Assembly: GCA_964415045.1 (NCBI GenBank)
Contig: CAYPZL010000133.1
Coordinates: 1 to 16,082 of the forward strand
Length of the DNA stretch: 16,082 bases
Direction: 5' to 3'
DNA from: CAYPZL01 sp964415045
Lineage (GTDB): Bacteria > Planctomycetota > Phycisphaerae > Sedimentisphaerales > Anaerobacaceae
The notes under the pieces were generated by a model. The model worked only from the letters and a program-made list of their open reading frames with translations, was not told where the DNA came from and ran no database searches. Of the stretch, positions 5,278-12,934 are shown one piece after another (within the stretch, counting starts at the first letter, position 1; each line of letters opens with the position of its first letter). The translations under genes and the position numbers were made by a program.

Positions 5278-7512
5278 ATGGCTAACGGTGGGATCAAAAT
5301 CAGGTTGGTTTGTGCAGTTCTGACGGCGGTTTTGAGTTCTTCGTCCTTCGGGGCTGAGGTTTCCTGGATCGTCAGCGGGTCTGAGCCTCAGCCATCGGCA
5401 TGGTCGATTGAACCGCAACGGCCGACGCAGCATGAGGTCGTGCGCTTCACAGGCCCGACCAGCCGGTATTTGAACCGTTGTCTGGCGGAGAACGCGCTGG
5501 GCGGCAAACCGACGCTTATCATCAACACGAAGCTAAAAGCGATCGAATTGCGGTTTGAGCCGCCTCCCAGCACAGACTGCCCGGGAGCCGAGGAGGTCTA
5601 TGGTCTCAAAGGGTCCTTCGGACCTCTGGAGCCGGGATTGTGGATGTTTTACTGCAACCGGTCGGGGGCGTGGTTCTACCTTGAATTCGAGGTGGGCAGC
5701 GCTCCGGGGCCCTCGTTGTACTACGTCGATGCCCATGCCAGGGGGCTCAATGACGGTTCGAGCTGGACCAATGCCTTCACCCGTCTCCAGAGCGCGCTGG
5801 CCGTGGCGAGCCCCGGCTGCGAGATCCGCGTGGCCCAGGGCATCTACCGGCCCGATCAGGGCCCGCTGTTTTACAGCGGGGATCCGAACGCGGCCTTCCA
5901 GTTGGCGCGGGGCATTGTCCTGAAGGGCGGTTATGGAGGCTCCGGATGGCCCCGGCCGGACGAACGGGATCTGGTCGCGCATGAAACCGTGCTCAGCGGC
6001 GATCTCGGCGGCAACGATAAGGCACTTGCCTGCCTGTGTGATATGCTGACCGACCCGAGCCGATTCGACAACAGTTACCACGTGGTTGTCACGAGCGGGG
6101 CCGATTCGACCACAGTTCTGGATGGCTTCACGATCACCGGAGGCGTGGCCGCCGGGTCGCATGAGCCTGACAAGAGCAGTTGCGGAGGCGGAATCTTCAA
6201 CATGAACGGCTCTCCGACGATTCGTAATTGCCTGATCGTGGGCAACGCCAGCGTTTTCTACGGCGGCGGTATCTACAGCAGCAGTCGTACGGCGCCGACT
6301 ATAACCAACTGCACCATATCCGCGAACTGGGCGCAGTGGTGGGGCGGCGGCCTCTACAACGACTGGGACGGCGAACTTATTGTCACGCGGTGTGCCGTCA
6401 CCGGCAACGGCGTGGAGTTTCGCGGCGGCGGCCTCTACTGCCACACCGACGGTCTGCTGGACGTGGCCAACTGCATCGTCAGCGGCAACATGGCATCGGA
6501 GGCGAGCTTTGGCCAGGGCGGTGCGGTGTACTGCACAGCGGCCCGGGTGAATTTGCTCCATTGCACGCTCGTGGGCAATCGCGCCGCCACCGGCAGATCG
6601 ATCGCCTGCGACTCGCTGGATCACGGCGGCAGGGGGGAGATTCGCGTGGATAACAGCATTCTCTGGGATGGCGTGGGGTCCATTCACAACGGTGACAATT
6701 CCCTGCTGGAAATCGTGTACAGTGACGTCGAAGGCGGCTGGCCCGGCGTGGGCAATATCGCCGCCGAGCCCCGCTTCGTGCAGATGGGGTATTGGGACAA
6801 CGGCGCCACGGCGAAGGATCCGGATGATGATATCTGGTTCGAAGGCGATTATCATTTGCAGTGGAATTCTCCCTGTATCGACAAGGGGGATCCGAGATGG
6901 GTTCCCGAGGCGGACGCCACGGATCTCGACGGCCGTCCGCGCCTCTCCGGCGCCGCGGTGGACATGGGGGCGTACGAGATGGGCAACGATCCGCCGGTGG
7001 TCGAGGTAGGCCCCTGGTTGACCGGGTTTACGCTGGACGGCAAGACCGGCGACCTTACCTTGGACGCCAGCGGTTCGTACGACCCGGAAGGCCAGACCCT
7101 GTCCTATCGCTGGTACCTGGACGGTAGCCTCGTCTCTCGCAGCGCTCGTTTCACGATGGAGCTGCCGCTGGGCTCGCACGTCTTTGAGCTGGTCGTCAGC
7201 GACAGCGTGGGCGTATCGACGTCCCTGGAAGTCGTCGGGCAGATTCTCAAGCCGATCGAGACGATGATGAATGTCTTGCCCGCGACGATTGTGCATCGCG
7301 GCACCACCGAGCCCCTCACGGCATCGATCCTCCTGCCGCCGGGCCGGGGTCTTCCGGATTTCGCCTGTGTGGAAAAGCTCTTGCTCTATCCAGGCGGAAT
7401 CGAGGCTACGAACCAGACGGGTTTCGTATGGCTGGGAGGCAAGGTCATCGTGGTGGCGAAGTTCGACCGGGGCAAGTTCTTCCAAGCGGCTCCCACCTAC
7501 GGGGATGTGTAG
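5278..7512 (+). CDS. Secreted right-handed beta-helix protein with PKD-like domain, cut in its last domain
   Basis: A 744-residue exported protein. Signal peptide 1-26 (LVCAVLTAVLS core, SFGA cleavage region). Residues 28-140 form an N-terminal domain I do not recognise. From 147 the YYVDAHARGLNDGSSWTNAF motif and CEIRVAQGIYRPDQGP (181-196) introduce a pectate-lyase-like parallel beta-helix. Repeated coils follow: GGGIFNMNGSPTIRNCLI at 303, GGGIYSSS at 329, GGGLYNDW at 356, GGGLYCHTDG at 383 and GGAVYC at 414. The helix ends in CIDKGDP and VDMGAYEMG at 561-569. A PKD-like domain (LDASGSYDPEGQTLSYRWYLDG) covers about 572-655. The C-terminal domain starts near 660 and stops at TAG 7510, in mid-domain. 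The ATG at 5278 has AAGGAGGT 8 nt upstream; an in-frame ATG at 5179 was rejected. It probably acts on or binds polysaccharide at the cell surface; this is inference. Confidence 0.85.
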   Translation: MANGGIKIRLVCAVLTAVLSSSSFGAEVSWIVSGSEPQPSAWSIEPQRPTQHEVVRFTGPTSRYLNRCLAENALGGKPTLIINTKLKAIELRFEPPPSTDCPGAEEVYGLKGSFGPLEPGLWMFYCNRSGAWFYLEFEVGSAPGPSLYYVDAHARGLNDGSSWTNAFTRLQSALAVASPGCEIRVAQGIYRPDQGPLFYSGDPNAAFQLARGIVLKGGYGGSGWPRPDERDLVAHETVLSGDLGGNDKALACLCDMLTDPSRFDNSYHVVVTSGADSTTVLDGFTITGGVAAGSHEPDKSSCGGGIFNMNGSPTIRNCLIVGNASVFYGGGIYSSSRTAPTITNCTISANWAQWWGGGLYNDWDGELIVTRCAVTGNGVEFRGGGLYCHTDGLLDVANCIVSGNMASEASFGQGGAVYCTAARVNLLHCTLVGNRAATGRSIACDSLDHGGRGEIRVDNSILWDGVGSIHNGDNSLLEIVYSDVEGGWPGVGNIAAEPRFVQMGYWDNGATAKDPDDDIWFEGDYHLQWNSPCIDKGDPRWVPEADATDLDGRPRLSGAAVDMGAYEMGNDPPVVEVGPWLTGFTLDGKTGDLTLDASGSYDPEGQTLSYRWYLDGSLVSRSARFTMELPLGSHVFELVVSDSVGVSTSLEVVGQILKPIETMMNVLPATIVHRGTTEPLTASILLPPGRGLPDFACVEKLLLYPGGIEATNQTGFVWLGGKVIVVAKFDRGKFFQAAPTYGDV

Positions 7513-7581
7513 ATCTCGGTGGTCGCCGGATCATTAAAAAACAACTTCTTCAGCGCCACGGGCACTATCACACTGCAGTAG
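7513..7581 (+). pseudogene. Stranded 3' end of the beta-helix gene beyond an in-frame TAG
   Basis: Reading on in the same frame after the TAG at 7510 gives 22 codons (ISVVAGSLKNNFFSATGTI, then TLQ) before the next stop, another TAG at 7579-7581. The pattern V-x-V-x-G-x-L-x3-x-F-x-A/G-x-x-x-I is the last pair of strands of the C-terminal sandwich domain common in planctomycete secreted proteins (FDR...GDV.ISVV.G.L...FF..TGTI). The gene therefore very likely once ended at 7581 and has a nonsense codon, or the base is a sequencing error. Confidence 0.6.
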
Positions 7582-7608
7582 TCCGTTCGTTTGTGGTTGG
7601 CAGCCGAA

Positions 7609-8379
7609 CTATCGGTCGAACTCTGCGACCACGGGCGTATGGTCGCTGGGCCGCTCCGCCGTGCGAGGCTCGCGGTCGATGTAGCAGGCGGTGCATTGTC
7701 GGGCCGCCGGCCGGGTCGCCATGATGTGATCCAGACGCCATCCGCGGTTGCGCTGGAACGCGCCTCGGGCGCGATAGTCCCAGAACGTGTACTGACCGGC
7801 GTCCCGGCAGAAGGCCCGAAACAGGTCCACAAACCCCCAGTCCATGATCTTCTTGAGAGCTTCGTGGACGTCGGGATGAAAGCAGACGTGGCCCAGCAGC
7901 GACTCGGGATCGTAGACGTCGATCGGCTCGGGCGCCACGTTCAAATCGCCTACCCAGACCAGCGAGTCGGCCGGTTTGAACCGGTCCCGAAAGTAATCGA
8001 GCAACCGGGCGAACCAGTCCAGCTTGTACCGGAACTTGTCGGTATCGGCCATGTAGCCCTGCGGGACGTACGTGTTGACGATGGTCATGCCGTCCACGGA
8101 AGCGGCCAGGAGGCGGGTTTCGTCCCGCGGTTCGCCCGGCAAGCCGAAGGCGACGTCGGCAACATCGCGGAGGGTAAGCAGGGCGACGCCGTTGTAGGCC
8201 TTCTGCCCCCGAAAGACGCATCGATAGCCGATTTCCTCGAAGGCGGCCCTGGGAAACTCGTGGTCCTGCACCTTGGTTTCCTGGACGGCGAGGACATCGG
8301 GGCGGTTCTTGCGGAGCCACTCGCCGACGACCGGCAGACGGGCCCGTACCGAATTGACGTTGAAGCTGGCTATTTTCAT
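7609..8379 (-). CDS. xthA: Exodeoxyribonuclease III (AP endonuclease)
   Basis: A 256-residue cytosolic DNA-repair enzyme that cuts at abasic sites and degrades DNA 3' to 5'. All catalytic motifs of the exonuclease III/APE1 family are present: FNVNSVRARLP at 7-16, QETK with Glu34, NTYVPQG with Tyr104, GDLNVAP with Asp145 and Asn147, RLDHI with Asp217, and SDHTPVVAEF with Asp246-His247. Length is that of the family (about 255-270). AGGA lies upstream of the ATG at 8379. It converges on the beta-helix gene with only 27 nt after the second TAG, and is divergent from the entericidin-like gene with a 196-nt gap. Confidence 0.96.
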   Translation of the reverse strand: MKIASFNVNSVRARLPVVGEWLRKNRPDVLAVQETKVQDHEFPRAAFEEIGYRCVFRGQKAYNGVALLTLRDVADVAFGLPGEPRDETRLLAASVDGMTIVNTYVPQGYMADTDKFRYKLDWFARLLDYFRDRFKPADSLVWVGDLNVAPEPIDVYDPESLLGHVCFHPDVHEALKKIMDWGFVDLFRAFCRDAGQYTFWDYRARGAFQRNRGWRLDHIMATRPAARQCTACYIDREPRTAERPSDHTPVVAEFDR

Positions 8380-8461
8380 CGGGTCCTGCCCCGCTCCGGA
8401 GAATAAGTCCTTCTATTTTTGCCTGGCCGAGGCACGGCGTCCGAGGCGTTGCTTCGGGCCG

Positions 8462-8490
8462 TTGCCGTCGGCCGCGATTGCCGGTAGAAT
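8462..8490 (+). promoter_or_regulatory. Putative sigma70 promoter for the entericidin-like gene
   Basis: TTGCCG (8462-8467), 17-nt spacer, TAGAAT (8485-8490). The -10 is 5 of 6 and the -35 is 4 of 6 to consensus. The start would be near 8497, leaving about 80 nt of leader. Confidence 0.5.
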
Positions 8491-8575
8491 GGTACCAGGC
8501 TGGCGGTGTTGTACGCAAGCCCCTCCTGGTCGCTGATGACAGGGGCCCAACCGAAAGAAGGGAGTATTAGACGAT

Positions 8576-8707
8576 ATGTTAAGGAAAGCAATCTTACTGG
8601 CCGTGCTGCTGGTCGTTCTCGTATGGTCCACCGGCTGCAACACGGTGCAGGGCGTGGGAGAAGATATTTCGTGGGTTGGAGAAAAAGGCGCCGAGGTCTT
8701 CGAGTAG
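8576..8707 (+). CDS. Entericidin EcnA/B-like small lipoprotein
   Basis: A 43-residue peptide. MLRKAILLAVLLVVLVWSTG is a lipoprotein signal with Cys21 as the lipidation site (STGC). The mature part CNTVQGVGEDISWVGEKGAE closely follows the entericidin pattern (CNTVxGxGxDIxxxGExxE). Family members are small envelope lipoproteins; in Escherichia coli the two entericidins act as a stationary-phase antidote/toxin pair, but most homologues are uncharacterised. Only one copy is present here. A GGGAG ribosome site lies about 11 nt before the ATG, and a sigma70-like promoter about 85 nt upstream. Confidence 0.8.
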   Translation: MLRKAILLAVLLVVLVWSTGCNTVQGVGEDISWVGEKGAEVFE

Positions 8708-8743
8708 GCGTCGCGTCGACGTGCCGCGCGGTTGGCATCCGAC

Positions 8744-8759
8744 CGCAGGAAGCCCTGCG
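8744..8759. terminator. Hairpin between convergent genes
   Basis: CGCAGG and CCTGCG form a perfect 6-bp stem with an AAGC loop. It abuts the stop codon of the minus-strand glycosyltransferase and lies 36 nt after the entericidin-like stop, so it could end both transcripts. There is no T-run, so this is a weak call. Confidence 0.3.
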
Positions 8760-11132
8760 CTATGTCGTCTCTTCGATCTCGTTCTGCGTCGCACCCTCCT
8801 GCTCGCTCGCGGCCTCGGCGTTTGAGGAGTCCAGGAGGATCGGGTCGATCGCGATCGCACCCTGGCGCGCCGGACCCTTCCAATCCTGGATTTTGTCGAT
8901 GATGGCGTAGCTTTCAATGGTTTCCAGGAGGCTCAGCAGGAAGCTTAACGTGCTTTCGGCGCCCTGGTTGCTGTTGATGCCTCCGGCCATGAGCCCGTCC
9001 GAGCAGCCCTTGGTGCGGAAATCATACAGAGGGACGCGCAGGTCGTTTGCCCCGAGGAACCAGTCGAAAGCCGTACGCTGGAGCTTGAGAAACTTGGCAT
9101 CCTTGGTGACGTCGTAGGCGGCCCGCAGCATCATGACCGTCCCGACAGTCTCAATCGGCTGCTGATCGAAGTTGGCCCGGGCCTTGTGTCGCTCATACCA
9201 TCCTTTGCATCCGACGAAGGTGAAATGGTCCCCATCGAACGTGTTTTCCAGCAGGAATTCGGCCGTGCGCGTCGCGACCTCCACGTATTTTTCGTTGCCC
9301 AGGGTCAATCCCGCCACGAAAAGGGCGTGGGGCAGCACGGCGTTGTCGTAAGTGAGAATGTCCTCGAACCAGTCCCAGTCGGCATAGTGATTCTCCCGGT
9401 GCTGTGCGACCAGACCGTCGGCGGCCAATTCGAGTTCGCGCTTGATGTCGCTGGCGCCCGGGAACTGCTTGAGGTAGTCGCACAGGCCCAGGATGGCGTA
9501 GGCCATGCCGCGGGGATGCTGCTGTTGGATGTGCCCGACGGCTCGGTCGAAGCAGTCTTTCACCACGGACAGATAGGCCGGCGACGGCGAATGGGCCATG
9601 ACGGACCCGAAGGCCCAGAGGACCCGTCCGAAGGCGTCGTTCATCGGTTCGTGCTCCCACCAGGTGCGGTCGAAGTTCATGAAGTTTCGGATCGAGCCGT
9701 CGGGATTCTGGGCGTACATGATGAACGAAAGGTAGATGTCGAGCAGTCGCAGCGCCTGCGGATCAGGGTATTGACAATAGTACTTGACCATGGCGATGAC
9801 GCCGCGGGCGTTGTCGTCCGTGCAGTAGCCGTGGAGGCGATTGGGGATGGTGAATTTGGCGTGTTGATACAGGCCCGTGTCGTCCGTGAGCTTGACGATG
9901 TGGTCGAGGCAGGGTTCGGGGACCTCGATGCTGGACATGGTCTCGGCGGCGGTCAGCTCGCTGAGGCCGCCAATCTGAACCGGAAGCCGGACCTGGCGGA
10001 ACAGCTTCCAGTAGGCCTGCCCGATCATGGGCCAAGTCCTCGACCGGCCGTAATCGTACGCCCGGCGCCGCAAGGTATAGAACAATGAGTCGTTCCGAAG
10101 TATGTCAATGACCTCTGCGGCAAGTTGCCCGGAATCGCCAAATCGCACGAGCTTTCCGCGTCCGTCGGCAAGAAGCTCCTCGGCAGCCCAGTAGGGTGTC
10201 GAAACGACCGCCTTGCCCGTGCCGACGGCGAAGGCCAGCGTGCCGCTGGTCAACTGTTCCCGGCTCAGATAGGGCGTAACGTAGACGTCGGCGGCACAGA
10301 GAAAATTGTGCAGCTCCTGGTCATCCACGAACCGGTTGTGGAAGATGACGTGATCCTGCAACCCCAAATCCTTGACGGCCTGTTGGAGGCTGAATCGATA
10401 GGACTCCCCCTCGTGTTTCAGGACCAGGGGGTGCGTCATGCCCAGGACGATGTACATGACGGAAGGTTCGGCCGCGATGATCTGCGGCATGGCCCGCAGC
10501 ATCCCCTCGATCCCCTTGTTCTTGTTGATCAGGCCGAAGGTCAGAATCGTCCGTCTTCCCTCGAGTCCGAACTTGTGCTTGTAGTAGTTGCTGTCCACGA
10601 ACGGCAAATCCGGAATGCCGTGCGGGATCAGCTCGACTCGGTCCGTGGGAATTCCGTAGATGTCGCGGAGCAGGGTAACGCCGCGCTCGTTCATGGTCAC
10701 GACTTTTTCCGAACATTCACAGGCGTCCGTCATGGCCTTGCGGAACGCTTCGGGCGGTTCGTCGAGGACCGTATGCAGGGTGGTAATCACGGGGGCCTTG
10801 AGGCGTTTGAGCAGCAGGCTCAGGTAGGAGCCGGCCTCTCCGCCGAAAAGACCGAATTCATGCTGAACGGAAACGAGGTCCACGTGGCTGAAGTTGATGT
10901 AGTCGGCGGCGCAAATATAGTCGCTTCGGACGTTCTGGCGGATCTCAAACTTGACGGGATTCTCATACTTGAGTCGGGCGTCCGCCCGCATGGTGACCAC
11001 GAGCGGCTCGAAATTGCCCTGGGCCGCGGCGCCCGTACTTCGAATGAGATCGGCGGTGAAGGTGGCGATGCCGCATCTTCGGGGAGGGAACGTCGAAAGA
11101 AAGACAACTCTTTTCTTAGCCTCTTTGACCAT
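8760..11132 (-). CDS. GT4-type glycosyltransferase fused to a six-hairpin (alpha/alpha)6-like domain
   Basis: A 790-residue cytosolic two-domain protein. Residues 8-385 are a GT-B glycosyltransferase of the GT4 group. The N-lobe has FLSTFPPRRCGIATFT at 11-26 and VSVQHEFGLFGGE at 87-99. The C-lobe has LTFGLINKNKGIEGML at 197-212 and the donor-binding region REQLTSGTLAFAVGTGKAVV at 291-310, then STPYWAAEELLADGRG. Residues 400-750 are all-helical and carry DDNARGVIAMVKYY (439-452), WFEDILTYDNAVLPHAL (588-604) and GCSDGLMAGGINSNQGAEST (709-728), the style of six-hairpin glycosidase/epimerase folds. Such fusions occur in bacteria near mannoside-processing genes, but none is adjacent here. The last 40 residues are acidic and look disordered. 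The ATG at 11132 was chosen; a TTG at 11141 is also in frame. Substrates are unknown. Confidence 0.87.
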   Translation of the reverse strand: MVKEAKKRVVFLSTFPPRRCGIATFTADLIRSTGAAAQGNFEPLVVTMRADARLKYENPVKFEIRQNVRSDYICAADYINFSHVDLVSVQHEFGLFGGEAGSYLSLLLKRLKAPVITTLHTVLDEPPEAFRKAMTDACECSEKVVTMNERGVTLLRDIYGIPTDRVELIPHGIPDLPFVDSNYYKHKFGLEGRRTILTFGLINKNKGIEGMLRAMPQIIAAEPSVMYIVLGMTHPLVLKHEGESYRFSLQQAVKDLGLQDHVIFHNRFVDDQELHNFLCAADVYVTPYLSREQLTSGTLAFAVGTGKAVVSTPYWAAEELLADGRGKLVRFGDSGQLAAEVIDILRNDSLFYTLRRRAYDYGRSRTWPMIGQAYWKLFRQVRLPVQIGGLSELTAAETMSSIEVPEPCLDHIVKLTDDTGLYQHAKFTIPNRLHGYCTDDNARGVIAMVKYYCQYPDPQALRLLDIYLSFIMYAQNPDGSIRNFMNFDRTWWEHEPMNDAFGRVLWAFGSVMAHSPSPAYLSVVKDCFDRAVGHIQQQHPRGMAYAILGLCDYLKQFPGASDIKRELELAADGLVAQHRENHYADWDWFEDILTYDNAVLPHALFVAGLTLGNEKYVEVATRTAEFLLENTFDGDHFTFVGCKGWYERHKARANFDQQPIETVGTVMMLRAAYDVTKDAKFLKLQRTAFDWFLGANDLRVPLYDFRTKGCSDGLMAGGINSNQGAESTLSFLLSLLETIESYAIIDKIQDWKGPARQGAIAIDPILLDSSNAEAASEQEGATQNEIEETT

Positions 11133-11172
11133 GTGTACCAATCCGTAGCCGTTTACTCAGACAACCCTTCTT

Positions 11173-11201
11173 ATCATAGTGCGGCCTTTTTCGGCTGTCA
11201 A
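11173..11201 (-). promoter_or_regulatory. Strong sigma70-like promoter for the glycosyltransferase
   Basis: On the minus strand: perfect TTGACA (11201-11196), 17-nt spacer, TATGAT (11178-11173), 11 of 12 consensus positions. Transcription should start near 11166, about 34 nt before the ATG at 11132. Confidence 0.7.
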
Positions 11202-11505
11202 CCCGTTCGGCCGGCCCGTCTGCCAATCCCCCTGTGCACCTCGCAAAATGAATTACGTTCGATCCGAAGAAAAGGTGCAGATATAGGGTTGCGTCCATTT
11301 GCAATTTCTGGGATTATAATGCTTGAGCTCCTGTATCCTTTGGGGTGTATCTGACGAAAGAGCTGCGTGCGGCCAAAAAAACGCTGCACAATAGGCCTGT
11401 TCTATCGCATCGGCCGGGAAATTTTCTCATTTTCTTGGCACAGACTCTTAATGTGAACGTAGGGAAACACGATAAGCAAGTAGGAATAGTAGGAGATAAG
11501 AACCG
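11202..11505. other. Intergenic region between divergent transcripts
   Basis: About 300 nt with no protein-like frame. A palindromic ATTATAAT lies at 11313-11320, offering a TATAAT on each strand, but neither has a good -35. TTGGCA at 11435-11440 has no -10 at 16-18 nt. TAGGA occurs twice 9 nt apart (11481-11485 and 11490-11494), just before the regulator gene and overlapping its ribosome site. The promoter of the cysteine operon must lie here but I cannot fix it. Confidence 0.4.
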
Positions 11506-11937
11506 ATGAAACTATCAACACGAACTCGCTATGGGATCCGAGCTGTCATCGAACTGGCTCAGCATGAGGAGAAACGCCCGCTTCAGCTCAAGGCGATTGC
11601 TGAAAGGCAGGACATCTCGGTCAAGTACCTGGAGCAGCTCATGAGTATGCTCCGCTCGTCCGGGCTTCTGCGGAGCATTCGAGGGGCCAAGGGCGGGTAC
11701 ATCCTGGCGCGTCCGCCGGAGCAAATCAACCTCAGCGAGATCTTCCGCTGTCTGGAAGGACCGGTGACCACCGCCGAGTGTACGGAGAATGGTGACTACT
11801 GCGAGCGCTCCGCCGACTGCGTCGCGCGCGAGGTCTGGATCGAGGTTGAAGCCGCTATCCAGAAAATCCTTCGCTCGATTACCTTGGCCGACCTGGTCAA
11901 GAGGGCCAAGAAGCACGCCGCGAGCAGTCAGACATAG
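11506..11937 (+). CDS. Rrf2-family transcriptional regulator (IscR/CymR-like)
   Basis: A 143-residue DNA-binding regulator. The winged helix-turn-helix occupies residues 1-80: MKLSTRTRYGIRAVIELA at the start, ISVKYLEQLMSMLRSSGLL as recognition region and RGAKGGYILARPP as the wing, all typical of Rrf2. Cysteines 92, 99 and 105 (C-x6-C-x5-C) sit where IscR, NsrR and related members bind an Fe-S cluster, so sensing of Fe-S, redox or NO status is possible. CymR, the family's cysteine regulator, lacks these cysteines. The gene leads a set with cysK 30 nt downstream, then cysE, nadA and metY, so it most likely regulates sulfur assimilation and itself. AGGAG lies 10 nt before the ATG. Confidence 0.93.
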   Translation: MKLSTRTRYGIRAVIELAQHEEKRPLQLKAIAERQDISVKYLEQLMSMLRSSGLLRSIRGAKGGYILARPPEQINLSEIFRCLEGPVTTAECTENGDYCERSADCVAREVWIEVEAAIQKILRSITLADLVKRAKKHAASSQT

Positions 11938-11967
11938 GGCCGAGGATGTAGGAATCGGGAGGCAATC

Positions 11968-12918
11968 ATGAGCGCGTTATTCGAGAACATTGCCGCCGCG
12001 GTGGGGTATACGCCGCTGGTGGTGATCAACAAGCTGGGCTCGGGGCGCGCGCAAATCCTGGCGAAACTGGAATCGAAGAATCCGTGTGGCAGCGTAAAAG
12101 ACCGCATCGCCAAGTACATGATCGAAGCGGCGCAAGAGGCCGGACAGATCAAGCCCGATACCATGGTGGTTGAGCCGACCAGCGGAAACACGGGAATTGG
12201 CCTGGCGTTCATTTGTGCGGCCAAAGGTATTGCGCTGACCTTGACCATGCCTGAATCCATGAGTCTCGAGCGACGCAAATTGCTGCAGATCTTCGGAGCC
12301 AGAATCGTTCTGACGCCCGCGTCGCGCGGGATGGCCGGAGCGGTCGAGAAAGCCGAGCAATTGGTGGCCGGAAATCCGAAAGCCATCATGCTCCAGCAGT
12401 TCAAGAATCCCGCGAACCCGCAGGCCCACCGGGAAACGACGGCCAAGGAAATCTGGGTCGATACGGACGGCAACGTGGACATTCTCGTGGCCGGCGTGGG
12501 CACCGGTGGCACGCTGAGCGGCTGCGCTGAGGTGCTCAAGGCCAAGAATCCCTCGCTGAAGGTCGTGGCGGTCGAGCCGAAGGATTCGCCCGTTCTCGCC
12601 GGCGGCAAGCCGGGGCCGCACAAAATACAGGGTATCGGCGCCGGTTTCATCCCCGACGTTCTCAATGTCGATCTTATTGATGAGATTGTTCCCGTCGCCA
12701 ATGAGGACGCCCTCGAAACGGCGCGCCAGTTGGCCGCCAAAGAGGGGATTCTCTCGGGCATCAGCGGCGGGGCCAACGTTTGGGCGGCCGTTTACCTGTC
12801 GCAGCGTGCCGAAAATGAGGGCAAGACCATCGTTACGTTCATTTGCGACACGGGGGAACGGTACATCTCGACGGAGTTGTACAGCGACTTTCCCGACCCC
12901 GAGGTCGCGGCGATGTGA
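11968..12918 (+). CDS. cysK: Cysteine synthase (O-acetylserine sulfhydrylase)
   Basis: A 316-residue cytosolic PLP enzyme making cysteine from O-acetylserine and sulfide. Lys44 in NPCGSVKDR holds the cofactor. PTSGNTGIGLA (70-80) with Asn74 binds substrate, GVGTGGTLSG (176-185) binds the PLP phosphate, and SGISGGAN (263-270) and CDTGERY (293-299) complete the family signature. Length is normal. GGGAGG precedes the ATG. It lies 30 nt after the Rrf2 gene and 16 nt before cysE, its substrate-supplying partner. In Bacillus CysK also binds the Rrf2 regulator CymR; such an interaction is possible here but not shown. Confidence 0.96.
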   Translation: MSALFENIAAAVGYTPLVVINKLGSGRAQILAKLESKNPCGSVKDRIAKYMIEAAQEAGQIKPDTMVVEPTSGNTGIGLAFICAAKGIALTLTMPESMSLERRKLLQIFGARIVLTPASRGMAGAVEKAEQLVAGNPKAIMLQQFKNPANPQAHRETTAKEIWVDTDGNVDILVAGVGTGGTLSGCAEVLKAKNPSLKVVAVEPKDSPVLAGGKPGPHKIQGIGAGFIPDVLNVDLIDEIVPVANEDALETARQLAAKEGILSGISGGANVWAAVYLSQRAENEGKTIVTFICDTGERYISTELYSDFPDPEVAAM

Positions 12919-12934
12919 GGACGTGTGGGCAGGG

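Noticed and set aside
5533..7485. A 650-codon open frame opposite the beta-helix gene
   Set aside because: The plus strand has a clear signal peptide, beta-helix coils and a perfect ribosome site; the minus frame has no recognisable domain and no ribosome site.
7510..7512. Amber recoding of TAG as an amino acid
   Set aside because: TAG ends several intact genes in the same window at normal family lengths, so general recoding is not supported; a local mutation or error is simpler.
11313..11320. TATAAT hexamers on both strands in the gap before the Rrf2 gene
   Set aside because: Neither strand has a -35-like hexamer at 16-18 nt; the nearest plus-strand candidate (TTGCGT) is 20 nt away.
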